A DNA stretch of 64,000 bases from Desulfuromonadales bacterium. GTDB taxonomy: Bacteria > Desulfobacterota > Desulfuromonadia > Desulfuromonadales > BM103. The DNA lies in contig JAQYVY010000008.1 of the NCBI GenBank assembly GCA_030145195.1, forward strand, positions 20,803-84,802. Reading direction: 5' to 3'. Below are positions 37,531-46,654 of this stretch, one piece after another; the stretch's first letter is position 1; the number at the start of each line of letters is the position of its first letter. The notes beneath the pieces were generated by a model, which was not told the DNA's origin, ran no database searches, and saw nothing but the letters and a program-made list of their open reading frames with translations. A program made the position numbers and the translations under genes.

Positions 37531-38319
37531 TCAAGTCTTCTTGCCACGCAGGCGACGCGGCTCGAGCAGGCGGCTGAGGACTTTCTTCAACGTTGTCATT
37601 TCAAGGTCACGAGTCATCTTGCCGCCAACCACAACCGAAACCCGACCGGTCTCCTCGGAAACGACAATCACCACGGCGTCAACCATTTCAGTCAGGCCGA
37701 TGGCGGCCCGATGTCTGGTTCCCAACCGAGGACTGAGATCAGGATTCTGAGTTAAGGGCAGAAAACATCCGGCGCAGGTAATCCGGCCACGCTGAATAAT
37801 CAGGGCACCATCGTGGATCGGCGAAGAGGTGTGAAAAATAGCATGGATCAGATCGCCGGAGGGTTTGGCATCAATCTCCACTCCGACCTCGAGAAAATCG
37901 TTGATACCCGTCTCCCGTTCAATCACCAGTAAAGCGCCCATTCTTTTCTGCGCCAAGGCAACGCAACCACGGCACAACTCATCAATCACCTTGGTCTCTT
38001 CGCGAAAGGAAAGATCAGCAAAAAACGGATTACGGCCAACGTGAATGAGAGCTCGGCGAATATCATGCTGAAACAGAACAACGATGACCAGAATGATCGA
38101 GGAGAGAAAGTTATCGAGAATCCAGTTAAGGGTAAAAAGGCCGCCAATCTGAGAAGCGACATAGATGATAAGTAGAACCGCCAAACCAACCAGCATCTGC
38201 ACTGCCCGCGTCCCCTGGATCAGGAGCAGGATACGGTAGATGATAAACGCGACCAGCAGGATGTCGAGCAGATCCAGTAGCCAGCGGAAATTTGTCCACA
38301 TCTCGAACATCTCGAACAT
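37531..38319 (-). CDS. cdaA: diadenylate cyclase CdaA (c-di-AMP synthase)
   Basis: A 262-residue membrane enzyme that makes cyclic di-AMP from two ATP. Three N-terminal membrane helices lie at about 12-85. The DAC catalytic domain has DGA at 170-172 and RHR at 202-204, the two signature motifs, so it should be active. It has the CdaA layout (membrane type) rather than that of DisA. The order cdaA-ybbR-glmM is the same as in Firmicutes. It follows folP by 13 nt. Confidence 0.93.
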   Translation of the reverse strand: MFEMFEMWTNFRWLLDLLDILLVAFIIYRILLLIQGTRAVQMLVGLAVLLIIYVASQIGGLFTLNWILDNFLSSIILVIVVLFQHDIRRALIHVGRNPFFADLSFREETKVIDELCRGCVALAQKRMGALLVIERETGINDFLEVGVEIDAKPSGDLIHAIFHTSSPIHDGALIIQRGRITCAGCFLPLTQNPDLSPRLGTRHRAAIGLTEMVDAVVIVVSEETGRVSVVVGGKMTRDLEMTTLKKVLSRLLEPRRLRGKKT

Positions 38320-38332
38320 CCCTCAGAATGGA

Positions 38333-39223
38333 TCAGGTCGAGGCCCAATCTCGGCCCTGGCAGATTGCCCAGGACATCATCGCAGCATCACGTGCCGCAG
38401 CAACATCATGCACCCGGAACAGACGTGCACCGCTGGCAAACCCGAGAGCAACAGTCGCCAGAGTTCCGGCCAGCCGTTGACCGGGATCACCCTGACCAAG
38501 CACCTGCCCGATAAAACTTTTTCGCGAAGTCCCCAACAGTATGGGCCGTCCCAACGCTGACAACGCAGAGATTCGACGTAGCAGTTCAAGATTCCCGGCC
38601 ACATCCTTACCGAAGCCAATCCCTGGATCAACCGCAACCTTGTCCGTCGAAATTCCGGCAGAAGCCGCAAGTTCGAGGCTTTGACGCAATGTAGAGCAAA
38701 CCTCGGCAACGACATCGTCGTAAGCTGTGTCCTTCTGCATCTGATCCGGACGACCGCGGGTATGCATAACAACCAGACCAGCACCACTTGCGGCAACAGT
38801 CGCTGCCATCTCCGGATCGAAGTTGAGTCCGCTGATGTCGTTAACAAACTCTGCACCAGCAGAGACTGCAGACCGGGCGACAACACTCTTATTAGTATCA
38901 ATAGAGAGGGGAAGCTCAAGTTCGCATTGCAGGGCTTCGATGACCGGGAGAACGCGATCGATCTCTTCCTGAGCTGAAATCTGGAGGGCTCCAGGACGCG
39001 TACTCTCGCCGCCAACATCAATCAGATCGGCCCCTTCAGCAGCCATACGGCGGGCTTGCGCCAACGCATGCTCAACGGTGCTATAAAGGCCACCGTCGGT
39101 GAACGAATCGGGCGTAACGTTTAGAATACCGACAATACACGGGCCACGCAGATCAAGGCGAACCGAACGGCCGTCCAGAAATTCGGGGAGTTCAGTCGCT
39201 TGAACCGCTAACCCTTTGGTCAT
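38333..39223 (-). CDS. folP: dihydropteroate synthase
   Basis: A 296-residue enzyme that joins p-aminobenzoate to the pterin in folate synthesis and is the sulfonamide target. The signature [14 protein letters not shown], the [11 protein letters not shown] loop and the C-terminal [12 protein letters not shown] are intact. The first 4 bp overlap the ftsH stop. ftsH-folP-cdaA-ybbR-glmM is a conserved run. Folate genes in this window also include folA (9287) and folC (48947). Confidence 0.94.
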   Translation of the reverse strand: MTKGLAVQATELPEFLDGRSVRLDLRGPCIVGILNVTPDSFTDGGLYSTVEHALAQARRMAAEGADLIDVGGESTRPGALQISAQEEIDRVLPVIEALQCELELPLSIDTNKSVVARSAVSAGAEFVNDISGLNFDPEMAATVAASGAGLVVMHTRGRPDQMQKDTAYDDVVAEVCSTLRQSLELAASAGISTDKVAVDPGIGFGKDVAGNLELLRRISALSALGRPILLGTSRKSFIGQVLGQGDPGQRLAGTLATVALGFASGARLFRVHDVAAARDAAMMSWAICQGRDWAST

Positions 39224-41136
39224 TCTGCTTCGGTTACGGAAGGCGATTCAGCTGCTTTGGGCTCAGCGGCTTCTTCTGCCGGAACGTCTTCCGTACTGAC
39301 TGCTTTCACAGGGGGCTCATCTTCAGATGCGTAGGGAGCAGCCACCGGCGCATCACCAAAGATTATCGTCCTGATCTCACTACCGTCCATATTCTCACGT
39401 TCCAACAAGGCTTCGCCGACATCGATCAGAGCCTCTTTATTTTTGGCAAGAATCTCGCGAGTCCGCGCATGGCAGGTTTCGACAATTTGACGGATTTCAT
39501 CATCGATCGCCATGGCCGTGGCTTCACTGTAATTTTTGACATGACCGTAATCGCGACCGAGGAAGACCTCGCCTTCTTTCTCTCCGTAAGCCAACGGCCC
39601 GAGCTTATCGCTCATGCCCCACTCACAAACCATCTTGCGGGCAATGACCGTCGCCCTCTCAAGATCGTTCGAAGCGCCGCTGGTCACACTGTCGAAAACC
39701 AGTTCTTCAGCAACCCGGCCACCGAGCAAAGTACAGATTTTAATGTAAAGACCATCCTTGGTCTCATTGTATTTTTCTTCTGTGGGCAGGTACATGGTAA
39801 CGCCCATGGCGCGACCGCGAGGGATAATCGAAACCTTATGTACCGGATCAGCACCGGGGATGTACATCGCCACCAAAGCATGGCCTGCCTCATGATAGGC
39901 GGTGACCTTCTTCTCTTCCTCTGTGATGACCATAGAGCGGCGTTCCGCGCCCATCATGACCTTATCCTTGGCTTTATCCAGGTCTCTCCCGGTCACAGAG
40001 TTCTTGTCGGCGCGTGCCGCCAGCAAGGCCGCCTCATTGACCAGATTCTCAAGATCGGCACCGGAGAACCCGGGCGTGCCCTTGGCCACCACCTCAAGAT
40101 CGACATCATCATTCAAGGGGACCTTACGGGCATGCACCTGCAAAATTTTCAGGCGACCGCGCACATCAGGACGCGGCACCACCACCTGGCGATCAAAACG
40201 ACCAGGACGCAGCAGCGCCGGATCGAGGACATCGGGACGGTTGGTCGCAGCAATCAGGATAACGCCCTCGTTCGACTCGAAGCCATCCATCTCGACCAGC
40301 AACTGGTTGAGAGTCTGCTCGCGTTCGTCATGGCCACCGCCCATACCGGCGCCGCGATGACGACCAACAGCATCGATTTCATCGATAAAGATAATACAAG
40401 GCGCGTTCTTCTTCCCCTGAACAAAAAGATCACGGACGCGACTGGCACCGACACCAACAAACATCTCGACGAAATCCGAACCGGAGATAGAAAAGAAAGG
40501 AACCCCGGCCTCACCCGCAATGGCCCGCCCCAGAAGCGTCTTACCAGTACCAGGAGCACCGACCAGCAAAACCCCCTTGGGAATACGCCCACCGAGACGG
40601 GAGAATTTTTTGGGGTCTTTCAAAAACGAGACGACTTCTTCAAGCTCATCTTTAGCTTCATCGATACCAGCAACATCATTAAAGGTGATCTTCGTTGAGG
40701 ATTCGCTTAACAGCTTGGCTCGGCTCTTGCCAAAGTTCATGGCCTTGCCGCCGCCGGATTGCATCTGGCGCATAAAGAAAATCCAGACTGCGATTAAGAG
40801 TAAAATCGGCCCCCAGGACACCAGCAGGCTCATCCAGAAGCTGTTGGTTTCATCAGGCTGAGCTTCGATCGCAACCCCTTGATCACGTAGCATCCCGAAC
40901 AGATCAGGATCATTCGGTGCATAGGTTTTGAATACTGAGCCGTCAGAATACTTGCCCTCAATATTCGACCCCTGAATCGTAACCTCAGTGACCGAGCCCT
41001 CTTCCAGAGCAGACAGGAAGGTGGTGTACGGCACCGGCTTCAGTTCACGGTTCTGCTGCGTCATCATATTGAACAGCATGATCATAACCAGTGAAATGAC
41101 CAGCCAGAGTGCAAGATTTTTATAAAACTGATTCAC
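39220..41136 (-). CDS. ftsH: ATP-dependent zinc metalloprotease FtsH
   Basis: A 638-residue inner-membrane AAA+ protease that degrades membrane and short-lived cytosolic proteins. Two N-terminal membrane helices flank a periplasmic domain. Walker A is GAPGTGKT, the second region of homology carries [22 protein letters not shown], and the zinc site HEAGH lies near residue 415. The C-terminal tail is acidic and low-complexity. The open frame begins at 41169, but the GTG at 41136 has AGGGGGT at the right distance and gives the usual N-terminus [11 protein letters not shown]. Confidence 0.94.
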   Translation of the reverse strand: MNQFYKNLALWLVISLVMIMLFNMMTQQNRELKPVPYTTFLSALEEGSVTEVTIQGSNIEGKYSDGSVFKTYAPNDPDLFGMLRDQGVAIEAQPDETNSFWMSLLVSWGPILLLIAVWIFFMRQMQSGGGKAMNFGKSRAKLLSESSTKITFNDVAGIDEAKDELEEVVSFLKDPKKFSRLGGRIPKGVLLVGAPGTGKTLLGRAIAGEAGVPFFSISGSDFVEMFVGVGASRVRDLFVQGKKNAPCIIFIDEIDAVGRHRGAGMGGGHDEREQTLNQLLVEMDGFESNEGVILIAATNRPDVLDPALLRPGRFDRQVVVPRPDVRGRLKILQVHARKVPLNDDVDLEVVAKGTPGFSGADLENLVNEAALLAARADKNSVTGRDLDKAKDKVMMGAERRSMVITEEEKKVTAYHEAGHALVAMYIPGADPVHKVSIIPRGRAMGVTMYLPTEEKYNETKDGLYIKICTLLGGRVAEELVFDSVTSGASNDLERATVIARKMVCEWGMSDKLGPLAYGEKEGEVFLGRDYGHVKNYSEATAMAIDDEIRQIVETCHARTREILAKNKEALIDVGEALLERENMDGSEIRTIIFGDAPVAAPYASEDEPPVKAVSTEDVPAEEAAEPKAAESPSVTEAE

Positions 41137-41242
41137 GTTACCCCCTAAAAAATTGTTGTCTGAAAACACCAGGGAAATACGGTGTTTGGCAGCAAAAAAG
41201 CATTGAGAACTTTAACATAACAGACCTGCTTTCACAAGCCGA

Positions 41243-42613
41243 TTATCGCGTTTCCAAAGGCTCGACCACCAAGCGCAGCACCGGGCTATCCAACCCGGCA
41301 CGAGCCCCTTCGCAGCGACGCATCCCAATAACCCAAAGAACCACCTCATCCTTTATCAGCAGCAAGGAGGACTGTCGCTCTTCCCGGGACAGCTTGGCAT
41401 CGACAAAGAGATCCTGAAGCTTCTTAGAGCCGGTCATACCAGACGGATGCAGACGGTCGCCATGCTGACAACGCCGCAAGAACAACGGGAAGGTCACTTC
41501 CTCAGCAGAGAATTCCACCGCGAGCAAGTCCTCGCCAGATGGAGTATCTGCAAGAGAGAGTGTGAGCTGTCGTCCGTCCGGCAAAGCATAGACACCTGGC
41601 CCCGGCAACATCAGTTCAAAGGGCACCGCCAACCCTGGAGGTTGCCTGCGCACCCAGAGCCGATCATAGCGACCAGCAACCCAAGCCCCCGGCAGGCTGA
41701 TTTCTCCCTGAGGCGGTCCCTTACGGGCCAGATTAACGACATCGGCAACATGCCCGGCGGTAATGCCCCGCAAGTCACCGCGCACCTCCCGCAAGGCCGC
41801 TCTCACCAGACGCCCGACCAGAGCCGACGCCAGAGTAATCAGAAGCTTCCGATCCAGATAATACTCACCCTGGCTCACCTCGGCGCAACGCTTCAGTTCC
41901 ACCGCAACCAGTTCAGACCAACAGTCATCATCGGACTGCATCTGCTCACACATCCCCACCAGTTGATTTTTAATATTGGGGTTAAAGGACTGTAGCAACG
42001 GCAACAGTTCATGGCGAATCCGGTTTCGAGTGAAGGCAACATCCAGGTTGGTTTCGTCTTCACGCCACGTCATCCCCTGCTCCCGCAAGTAGGCGTGGAT
42101 CTCAATCCGACTAAATGGCAGCAATGGTCGGACGAAAACACCGTCCGTCATGCGCATCCCAGCAAGGCCCGTCGTTCCGGCACCACGCAACAGCCGCTGC
42201 AGCACAGTTTCGGCCTGATCATCAAGATGATGACCAAGCGCAATCAGAGAACAACCAACCTCGCGGGCCGTTGTCTGAAAAAACTCACGGCGCAGTACAC
42301 GGGCAACCTCTTCCAGATTACCCTTCTGCTCACGCGCAACTGTAGCGACATCTCGACGTTCGGTCGTCAAAGGAAGAGACAGGTCGGCACAGAGGTTTCG
42401 AACGAACGCTGCATCCGCGACACTCGACGAGCGCAAAGCATGATCGAAATGCGCAACCTCCAAGGTCAGCTCATGGGGTTCGATAAGGCTGTGGAGCAAT
42501 AACAGGAGGGCGACAGAATCAGCACCGCCGGAAACGGCGACCAAAAGGCAACAACCCGGGGCGATCGCCCCGGTTTCCAGAAGAGAGTTATGGAAACGAC
42601 TTTGCAAAGACAT
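41243..42613 (-). CDS. tilS: tRNA(Ile)-lysidine synthase
   Basis: A 456-residue PP-loop ATPase that modifies C34 of tRNA-Ile(CAU) to lysidine so that it reads AUA. The ATP pyrophosphatase motif AVSGGADSVALL lies near residue 27, and C-terminal TilS domains follow. The open frame extends to 42736, but that part is the translated tRNA gene. The ATG at 42613 lies just downstream of the tRNA terminator. Order tilS-ftsH is conserved in bacteria. Confidence 0.92.
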   Translation of the reverse strand: MSLQSRFHNSLLETGAIAPGCCLLVAVSGGADSVALLLLLHSLIEPHELTLEVAHFDHALRSSSVADAAFVRNLCADLSLPLTTERRDVATVAREQKGNLEEVARVLRREFFQTTAREVGCSLIALGHHLDDQAETVLQRLLRGAGTTGLAGMRMTDGVFVRPLLPFSRIEIHAYLREQGMTWREDETNLDVAFTRNRIRHELLPLLQSFNPNIKNQLVGMCEQMQSDDDCWSELVAVELKRCAEVSQGEYYLDRKLLITLASALVGRLVRAALREVRGDLRGITAGHVADVVNLARKGPPQGEISLPGAWVAGRYDRLWVRRQPPGLAVPFELMLPGPGVYALPDGRQLTLSLADTPSGEDLLAVEFSAEEVTFPLFLRRCQHGDRLHPSGMTGSKKLQDLFVDAKLSREERQSSLLLIKDEVVLWVIGMRRCEGARAGLDSPVLRLVVEPLETR

Positions 42614-42634
42614 CGACTTTCCAGGCCGAAGTGC

Positions 42635-42667
42635 AAAACCCCCTTCCGAACGATGGAAGAGGGTTTT
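42635..42667. terminator. terminator of the tRNA pair
   Basis: A 13-bp stem with one mismatch (AAAACCCTCTTCC against GGAAGGGGGTTTT on the minus strand) closes a 7-nt loop, 8 nt after the tRNA-Met CCA. T-rich sequence flanks both sides. It separates the tRNAs from tilS. Confidence 0.8.
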
Positions 42668-42674
42668 GTCAACA

Positions 42675-42751
42675 TGGTGGCGGTGCAGAGATTCGAACTC
42701 CGGACACTGCGGATATGAGCCGCATGCTCTAACCAACTGAGCTACACCGCC
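42675..42751 (-). tRNA. tRNA-Met, elongator (anticodon CAT)
   Basis: A 77-nt cloverleaf with an encoded CCA. The acceptor GGCGGTG pairs with CACCGCC, the D loop AGTTGGTTAGA is standard, and the anticodon loop is CTCATAT. CAT could be elongator Met or lysidine-modified Ile2. The acceptor lacks the C4-G69 and C5-G68 pairs that mark Ile2 in E. coli, so Met is preferred, though tilS lies next door. Confidence 0.85.
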
Positions 42752-42762
42752 GAAAACCAGCA

Positions 42763-42780
42763 GGCCGCCAACAGGCGGCC
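42763..42780. other. hairpin between the two tRNAs
   Basis: GGCCGCC-AACA-GGCGGCC forms a stable short stem in the 41-nt spacer between the two tRNA genes. It may mark a processing site of a shared precursor. Confidence 0.4.
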
Positions 42781-42792
42781 ACGTAATAATTT

Positions 42793-42869
<77 letters not shown>

Positions 42870-42925
42870 ACACGGATTTGGAATCTACCCGCAGACCCTC
42901 ATCATGTCAAGGAAAAACGACCTTT

Positions 42926-43585
42926 TTAACGCTGCCTGACAAGAGACGACAAACGCTCTTTTTCCTTCAACAGGCCAGCCGCCTGATCAGCCGTCTGACG
43001 ACTAGCGAATGGCCCCGCCAAAACTCGGTGCCAGACCCCCTTCTCACCGAGGTCAGCTCGCTCAGTAAAGGTCGTCAACTTATACTTTTTGAGTCGTTGT
43101 GCCAGTTTATTGGCATCTTCGTCCGTGCGAAAAGAAGCGATCTGCACCACGTAAGCTCCGGCAGGATCAGCTGGGAGCGCCACCGTTGGCTGAGGCAATG
43201 GCTGCGACGGCAAAGCAGCAGGGTTATTGGCAACTGCCGTCTGCAGCTGGACGTCCACAGGAGTCACCGCTTCCGGTGGGAGATTGATACCACTGCCGAG
43301 TGGCGCCTGGCTACCCTTTGGCAGGTTGTCGTAAAAAGTTAACCTTTCGGCTTCATTCGGCACAGCAACCGGAACGGGCTGCGGTGGCGGTGCAATCTGG
43401 GTCACCATCGGCAGCCGCGGCTTCGAGTGATCATCAGCAAAATCCGGCAGAGCCCCGCCCTTCTGACCGTACATAACACCCACGGCAAAACTGATACCGG
43501 CAACAGCCACGATCAGAGCCGCAATCAAGCCTAGCTGTTTACGTTCAATACGCCGTTGAGAACGTGTGGCTACGGGTTGCGCCAT
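42926..43585 (-). CDS. SPOR-domain membrane protein
   Basis: A 219-residue protein with a short cytoplasmic N-terminus, one membrane helix (LIAALIVAVAGISFAVGVMYG, about 18-38), a Pro/Ala-rich linker and a C-terminal SPOR domain (about 145-219, YVVQIASFRTDEDANKLAQRL...RVLAGPF). SPOR domains bind denuded peptidoglycan at the septum, so a role in division or cell-wall maintenance is likely. It starts 25 nt after argS, the usual partner of this gene type in related genomes. Confidence 0.85.
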   Translation of the reverse strand: MAQPVATRSQRRIERKQLGLIAALIVAVAGISFAVGVMYGQKGGALPDFADDHSKPRLPMVTQIAPPPQPVPVAVPNEAERLTFYDNLPKGSQAPLGSGINLPPEAVTPVDVQLQTAVANNPAALPSQPLPQPTVALPADPAGAYVVQIASFRTDEDANKLAQRLKKYKLTTFTERADLGEKGVWHRVLAGPFASRQTADQAAGLLKEKERLSSLVRQR

Positions 43586-43610
43586 AGTTTACCTCTCCCA
43601 AAGCAAGAAA

Positions 43611-45272
43611 TCACATCCGCTCCGGGGCATCAACCCCAAGCAGGTTCAAAGCATTCGCCAACACGATCCGCACACTCCTGATCAGATAAAGCCGCGACTG
43701 GCTGGTCGCAAGATCATCGACCAGAACACGCTGACGGTTATAATAACTGTGCAATTGAGCCGCCAACTCCTGCAGGTAATAAACAATCCGATGCGGCTCA
43801 TAGTTACGGGCCGCACCAAGCACTGTTTCTGGATAGCGGGCCAGAAATTTGGCTAGCGCCAGTTCCTCGTCCAGAGTCAAAGTGGAGAGATCCGCTTGGC
43901 CCTGTTCGGGGATAGCAATCTTTTGCTCCACGGCATTGCGGCTAATACTACAGACTCTGGCGTGAGCGTACTGAACGTAGTATACGGGGTTGTCGTTACT
44001 CTGACGCTTGGCCAGCTCCAAATCAAAATCAAGCTGACTGTCGGCCCTCCGGGTTAAAAAGAAGAAGCGACAAGCGTCTTTGCCGACCTCCTCAATAACC
44101 TCGCGCAAGGTGATGAATTCACCAGAACGGGTACTCATGGCGACCGGCTCACCTTCGCGCAACAAACTAACCAGTTGCACCAGGATCACCTGCAGATCTT
44201 CCGGTGCACGGCCAAGACCAGCGACCACGGCTTTCAGCCGCGGGACATAGCCATGATGGTCCGCGCCCCACACGTCGATGACCGTTTCCAGTCCACGACC
44301 GAACTTTTCAAGGTGGTAAGCGACATCAGAGGCAAAATAGGTGGTCTCACCGTTAGAACGAACCAGCACGCGATCCTTGTCATCGCCAAAATCGGTAGTA
44401 CGGAACCAAACGGCGCCGTCTTGTTCGTAGGTAAGGCCCTTCTCCGCCAGCAGCCTTAGCCCGGCGTCAACTTCGCCACGATCGAACAGGCCCTGTTCGC
44501 TGAACCAGTTGTCAAGCTTAACGCCAAAGGCTTCTAGGTCATCACGAATCCCTTCGAGAATACATCCGCCACCGTAGCGACCCAAAGCCTTAATTGCCTC
44601 TTCCTCGGGGATCTCCAGATAGCGACCAGCTTCAGCCTTAATGACTTCACGGGCCAGCTCAACCACATATTCACCCTGGTAGCAATCTTTTGGGAACTCG
44701 ACTTGTACGTCTAACAGTTGGCGGTAACGCAGCAGCAGTGAGAGGCCCAGGGTTCGCATCTGATTGCCAGCATCATTGATATAATACTCACGCTGAACAT
44801 CGTATCCTGCCGCGGCCAGCACGGCGGCAACGGCATCTCCGGTGGCGGCGCCCCGTCCATGGCCAATATGTAGCGGACCCGTAGGATTGGCGCTAACGAA
44901 TTCAACCTGCACCTTGTGGCCCTGACCAAAAGTAGAGCGACCATAATCAGCACCCTTGAGAACGATTTCATCGAGCACCTCATACCAGCAGGAAGCGGCC
45001 AGAGTGAAGTTGATAAAGCCCGGCCCGGCGATCTCGACTCTCTCAAGAGAAGAACTCTCCGCCAAAGCGGCAATCAGCGCCTCAGCAATCTGCCGCGGCG
45101 CTTTCTTTTCGACGCGCGCCATGGTCATCGCCAGATTGGTGGAGAAATCGCCATGGTCGGGGTTGGCTGGAACTTCAATCTGCACTTCTGGAACGGTTCC
45201 AGAGTGCAGGGTTCCGGCGTCAAAGCAGGACTGCAGGGCAGCTTGAATCTGTTGTCTCAAACGATCCTTCAT
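43611..45272 (-). CDS. argS: arginyl-tRNA synthetase
   Basis: A 553-residue class I synthetase. The N-terminal tRNA-recognition domain ends near residue 110. The ATP-binding HIGH motif is in SANPTGPLHIGHGRGAATGD, and the DALR anticodon-binding domain closes the protein. The second class I signature appears as VAMSTRSGEF rather than KMSKS, as is common in ArgRS. Length matches the family. Confidence 0.95.
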   Translation of the reverse strand: MKDRLRQQIQAALQSCFDAGTLHSGTVPEVQIEVPANPDHGDFSTNLAMTMARVEKKAPRQIAEALIAALAESSSLERVEIAGPGFINFTLAASCWYEVLDEIVLKGADYGRSTFGQGHKVQVEFVSANPTGPLHIGHGRGAATGDAVAAVLAAAGYDVQREYYINDAGNQMRTLGLSLLLRYRQLLDVQVEFPKDCYQGEYVVELAREVIKAEAGRYLEIPEEEAIKALGRYGGGCILEGIRDDLEAFGVKLDNWFSEQGLFDRGEVDAGLRLLAEKGLTYEQDGAVWFRTTDFGDDKDRVLVRSNGETTYFASDVAYHLEKFGRGLETVIDVWGADHHGYVPRLKAVVAGLGRAPEDLQVILVQLVSLLREGEPVAMSTRSGEFITLREVIEEVGKDACRFFFLTRRADSQLDFDLELAKRQSNDNPVYYVQYAHARVCSISRNAVEQKIAIPEQGQADLSTLTLDEELALAKFLARYPETVLGAARNYEPHRIVYYLQELAAQLHSYYNRQRVLVDDLATSQSRLYLIRSVRIVLANALNLLGVDAPERM

Positions 45273-45641
45273 AGTGCTAAATCATCCTCCGCACCAGCAG
45301 GTTCACGGTGCGTCTGTTTCGCTTATTTAAGGCAAGCTCCCCGCTGCAATCCGGGCAGTTCTAGGTTACATTATTACCGGAGGAGGGCCGCGTTAATACG
45401 TTAGCGCACAAGGCACAGTTATGCCAAAACTGACGAGTAGCGTGGTCATTATTTTTAACTTGAAATCAACAGGAATACTGCGAATTTCAGCTTGAAAATC
45501 ATCTTATGTTAGCGCCGCCTAGAGATAGTGTCAAGCATCGGCGCAACAGATAAAAAACCAGTGTCGGCAGGCACAACAAAGGCTCATTCCGGTCTTAGAA
45601 ATGAGCCTTAAAGAGAGGTTTTACAAAACGGATTTCTAAGG
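45273..45641. other. 369-bp intergenic region, argS / ftsB
   Basis: No supported open frame is present. The right part holds the ftsB terminator at 45579-45610. The left part should contain the argS promoter, but I could not assign a convincing -35/-10 pair by eye. Confidence 0.5.
45579..45610 (-). terminator. terminator after ftsB
   Basis: On the minus strand AAGGCTCATTTC pairs with GGAATGAGCCTT across a 7-nt loop and is followed by TGTTGT. It lies about 31 nt after the ftsB stop. Confidence 0.7.
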
Positions 45642-45947
45642 TCAATGGGAAAACTGAAAAACCAGTTCGTCATCGCGCACCATCCCGAGTTCGGTTCGGG
45701 CAACGCGTTCGATATGATGCCGGTCGTTGCGCAAAGCCTCGATCTCATTACGCAGAGCATCGTTCTGGCGGTCAAGCGCATCTAACTTCAGCACCAGATC
45801 GGCCTTCTGCCCAGAGAACTGCAACATATGCACGATGCCTCGATCGCCAAAGAGCGCAAAACCGAGGACCAGAGCAATCAAGGCCAGTGGCCATAGATTT
45901 AGTCGCCCCCAATCAGGGCGTGAAGCTTGTGTAGGGCTTCCCGCCAT
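45642..45947 (-). CDS. ftsB: FtsB/DivIC-type cell-division protein
   Basis: A 101-residue bitopic protein: a short cytoplasmic start, one membrane helix (LWPLALIALVLGFALFG, about 18-34) and a coiled coil (KLDALDRQNDALRNEIEALR). It ends ERVARTELGMVRDDELVFQF, the typical FtsB/DivIC tail. It belongs to the FtsQLB divisome subcomplex. It is flanked by terminators, so it is probably transcribed alone. Confidence 0.87.
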   Translation of the reverse strand: MAGSPTQASRPDWGRLNLWPLALIALVLGFALFGDRGIVHMLQFSGQKADLVLKLDALDRQNDALRNEIEALRNDRHHIERVARTELGMVRDDELVFQFSH

Positions 45948-46081
45948 ACTGAACCTCTAAGAAAACTCAACCAGCAATACCGACACTAAAAACATTTAAC
46001 CATTTGATAATTCCATCAAATTACATTAAAAATCAAGCCTTTTCGCAAAAGGGCTCAAGTAATCTCGCACAAAGACAAAAA

Positions 46082-46113
46082 CAAAGCCCCGCTCTTTACA
46101 AGCCGGGGCTTTG
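46082..46113 (-). terminator. rho-independent terminator after comEA
   Basis: On the minus strand CAAAGCCCCG pairs perfectly with CGGGGCTTTG and is followed by TTTTTG. It lies 45 nt after the comEA stop. Confidence 0.85.
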
Positions 46114-46158
46114 TCATTAATCAAAAACCTACCATTCAGCAGGCATTTTGTTCAATGG

Positions 46159-46461
46159 TTAATCTACGACCAAAAAGGCTCTGAATTTCTCCAGTTTGCG
46201 TTCGCCTATGCCCTTTACTTCTGCCAACTGGTCCACATTTTTAAACGGCCCTTGTGCTTCACGATAAGCCACAATGCGCTCGGACAGTGCTGGCCCTACG
46301 CCAGGAAGAACCTGAAACTGTTCGGCTGTCGCCTGATTGATGTGAACCATGTCGATAGTGACGCTTGCAGCGACTTCATCACTGGCCAAAGCCGTAACGG
46401 GAACAAACCCGACGCTACAAGCCAACAGAACCAAAGCCATCATTACGAGATACTTTTTCAT
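46159..46461 (-). CDS. comEA: ComEA-type helix-hairpin-helix protein
   Basis: A 100-residue exported protein. A signal peptide (MKKYLVMMALVLLACSVGFVPVTALA) is followed by one helix-hairpin-helix domain (about 38-100) with the DNA-binding loops LPGVGPALSERIVAYR and VKGIGERKLEKF. It probably binds DNA in the periplasm during uptake. GGAGGG lies 7 nt before the ATG at 46461, which is preferred over the upstream ATG at 46488. It stands alone between two terminators. Confidence 0.85.
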   Translation of the reverse strand: MKKYLVMMALVLLACSVGFVPVTALASDEVAASVTIDMVHINQATAEQFQVLPGVGPALSERIVAYREAQGPFKNVDQLAEVKGIGERKLEKFRAFLVVD

Positions 46462-46611
46462 AACATTTCCCTCCATAACAAAAAACAATTAAAAGAACCC
46501 GATGCGGGCATAACATCCTGCAACCCCCCTAGATACACCTCCCTCCCGGACAAAAATTACCGCCCAACCCGGCTCACCATGAGCCCCATCGGATGGTTGG
46601 CAGATTAAAAA

Positions 46612-46634
46612 GGTGAAGAGCGACAGCCTTCACC
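46612..46634 (-). terminator. rho-independent terminator after lptD
   Basis: On the minus strand the stem GGTGAAG/CTTCACC is followed directly by five T residues, about 20 nt after the lptD stop. It marks the end of the long trp-accD-folC-lptD gene run. Confidence 0.85.
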
Positions 46635-46654
46635 GTAGAACGGACTGACACATA

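Noticed and set aside
39469..40698. 409-codon plus-strand open frame
   Set aside because: Antisense to ftsH, with no recognisable domain. A shadow of the strongly biased coding strand.
42614..42736. upstream extension of tilS
   Set aside because: It reads through the tRNA-Met gene and its terminator, so it cannot be translated as protein.
42675..42751. tRNA-Ile2 (lysidine type)
   Set aside because: The anticodon CAT fits and tilS is adjacent, but the acceptor lacks the C4-G69 and C5-G68 pairs of Ile2. The elongator Met call is preferred, not certain.
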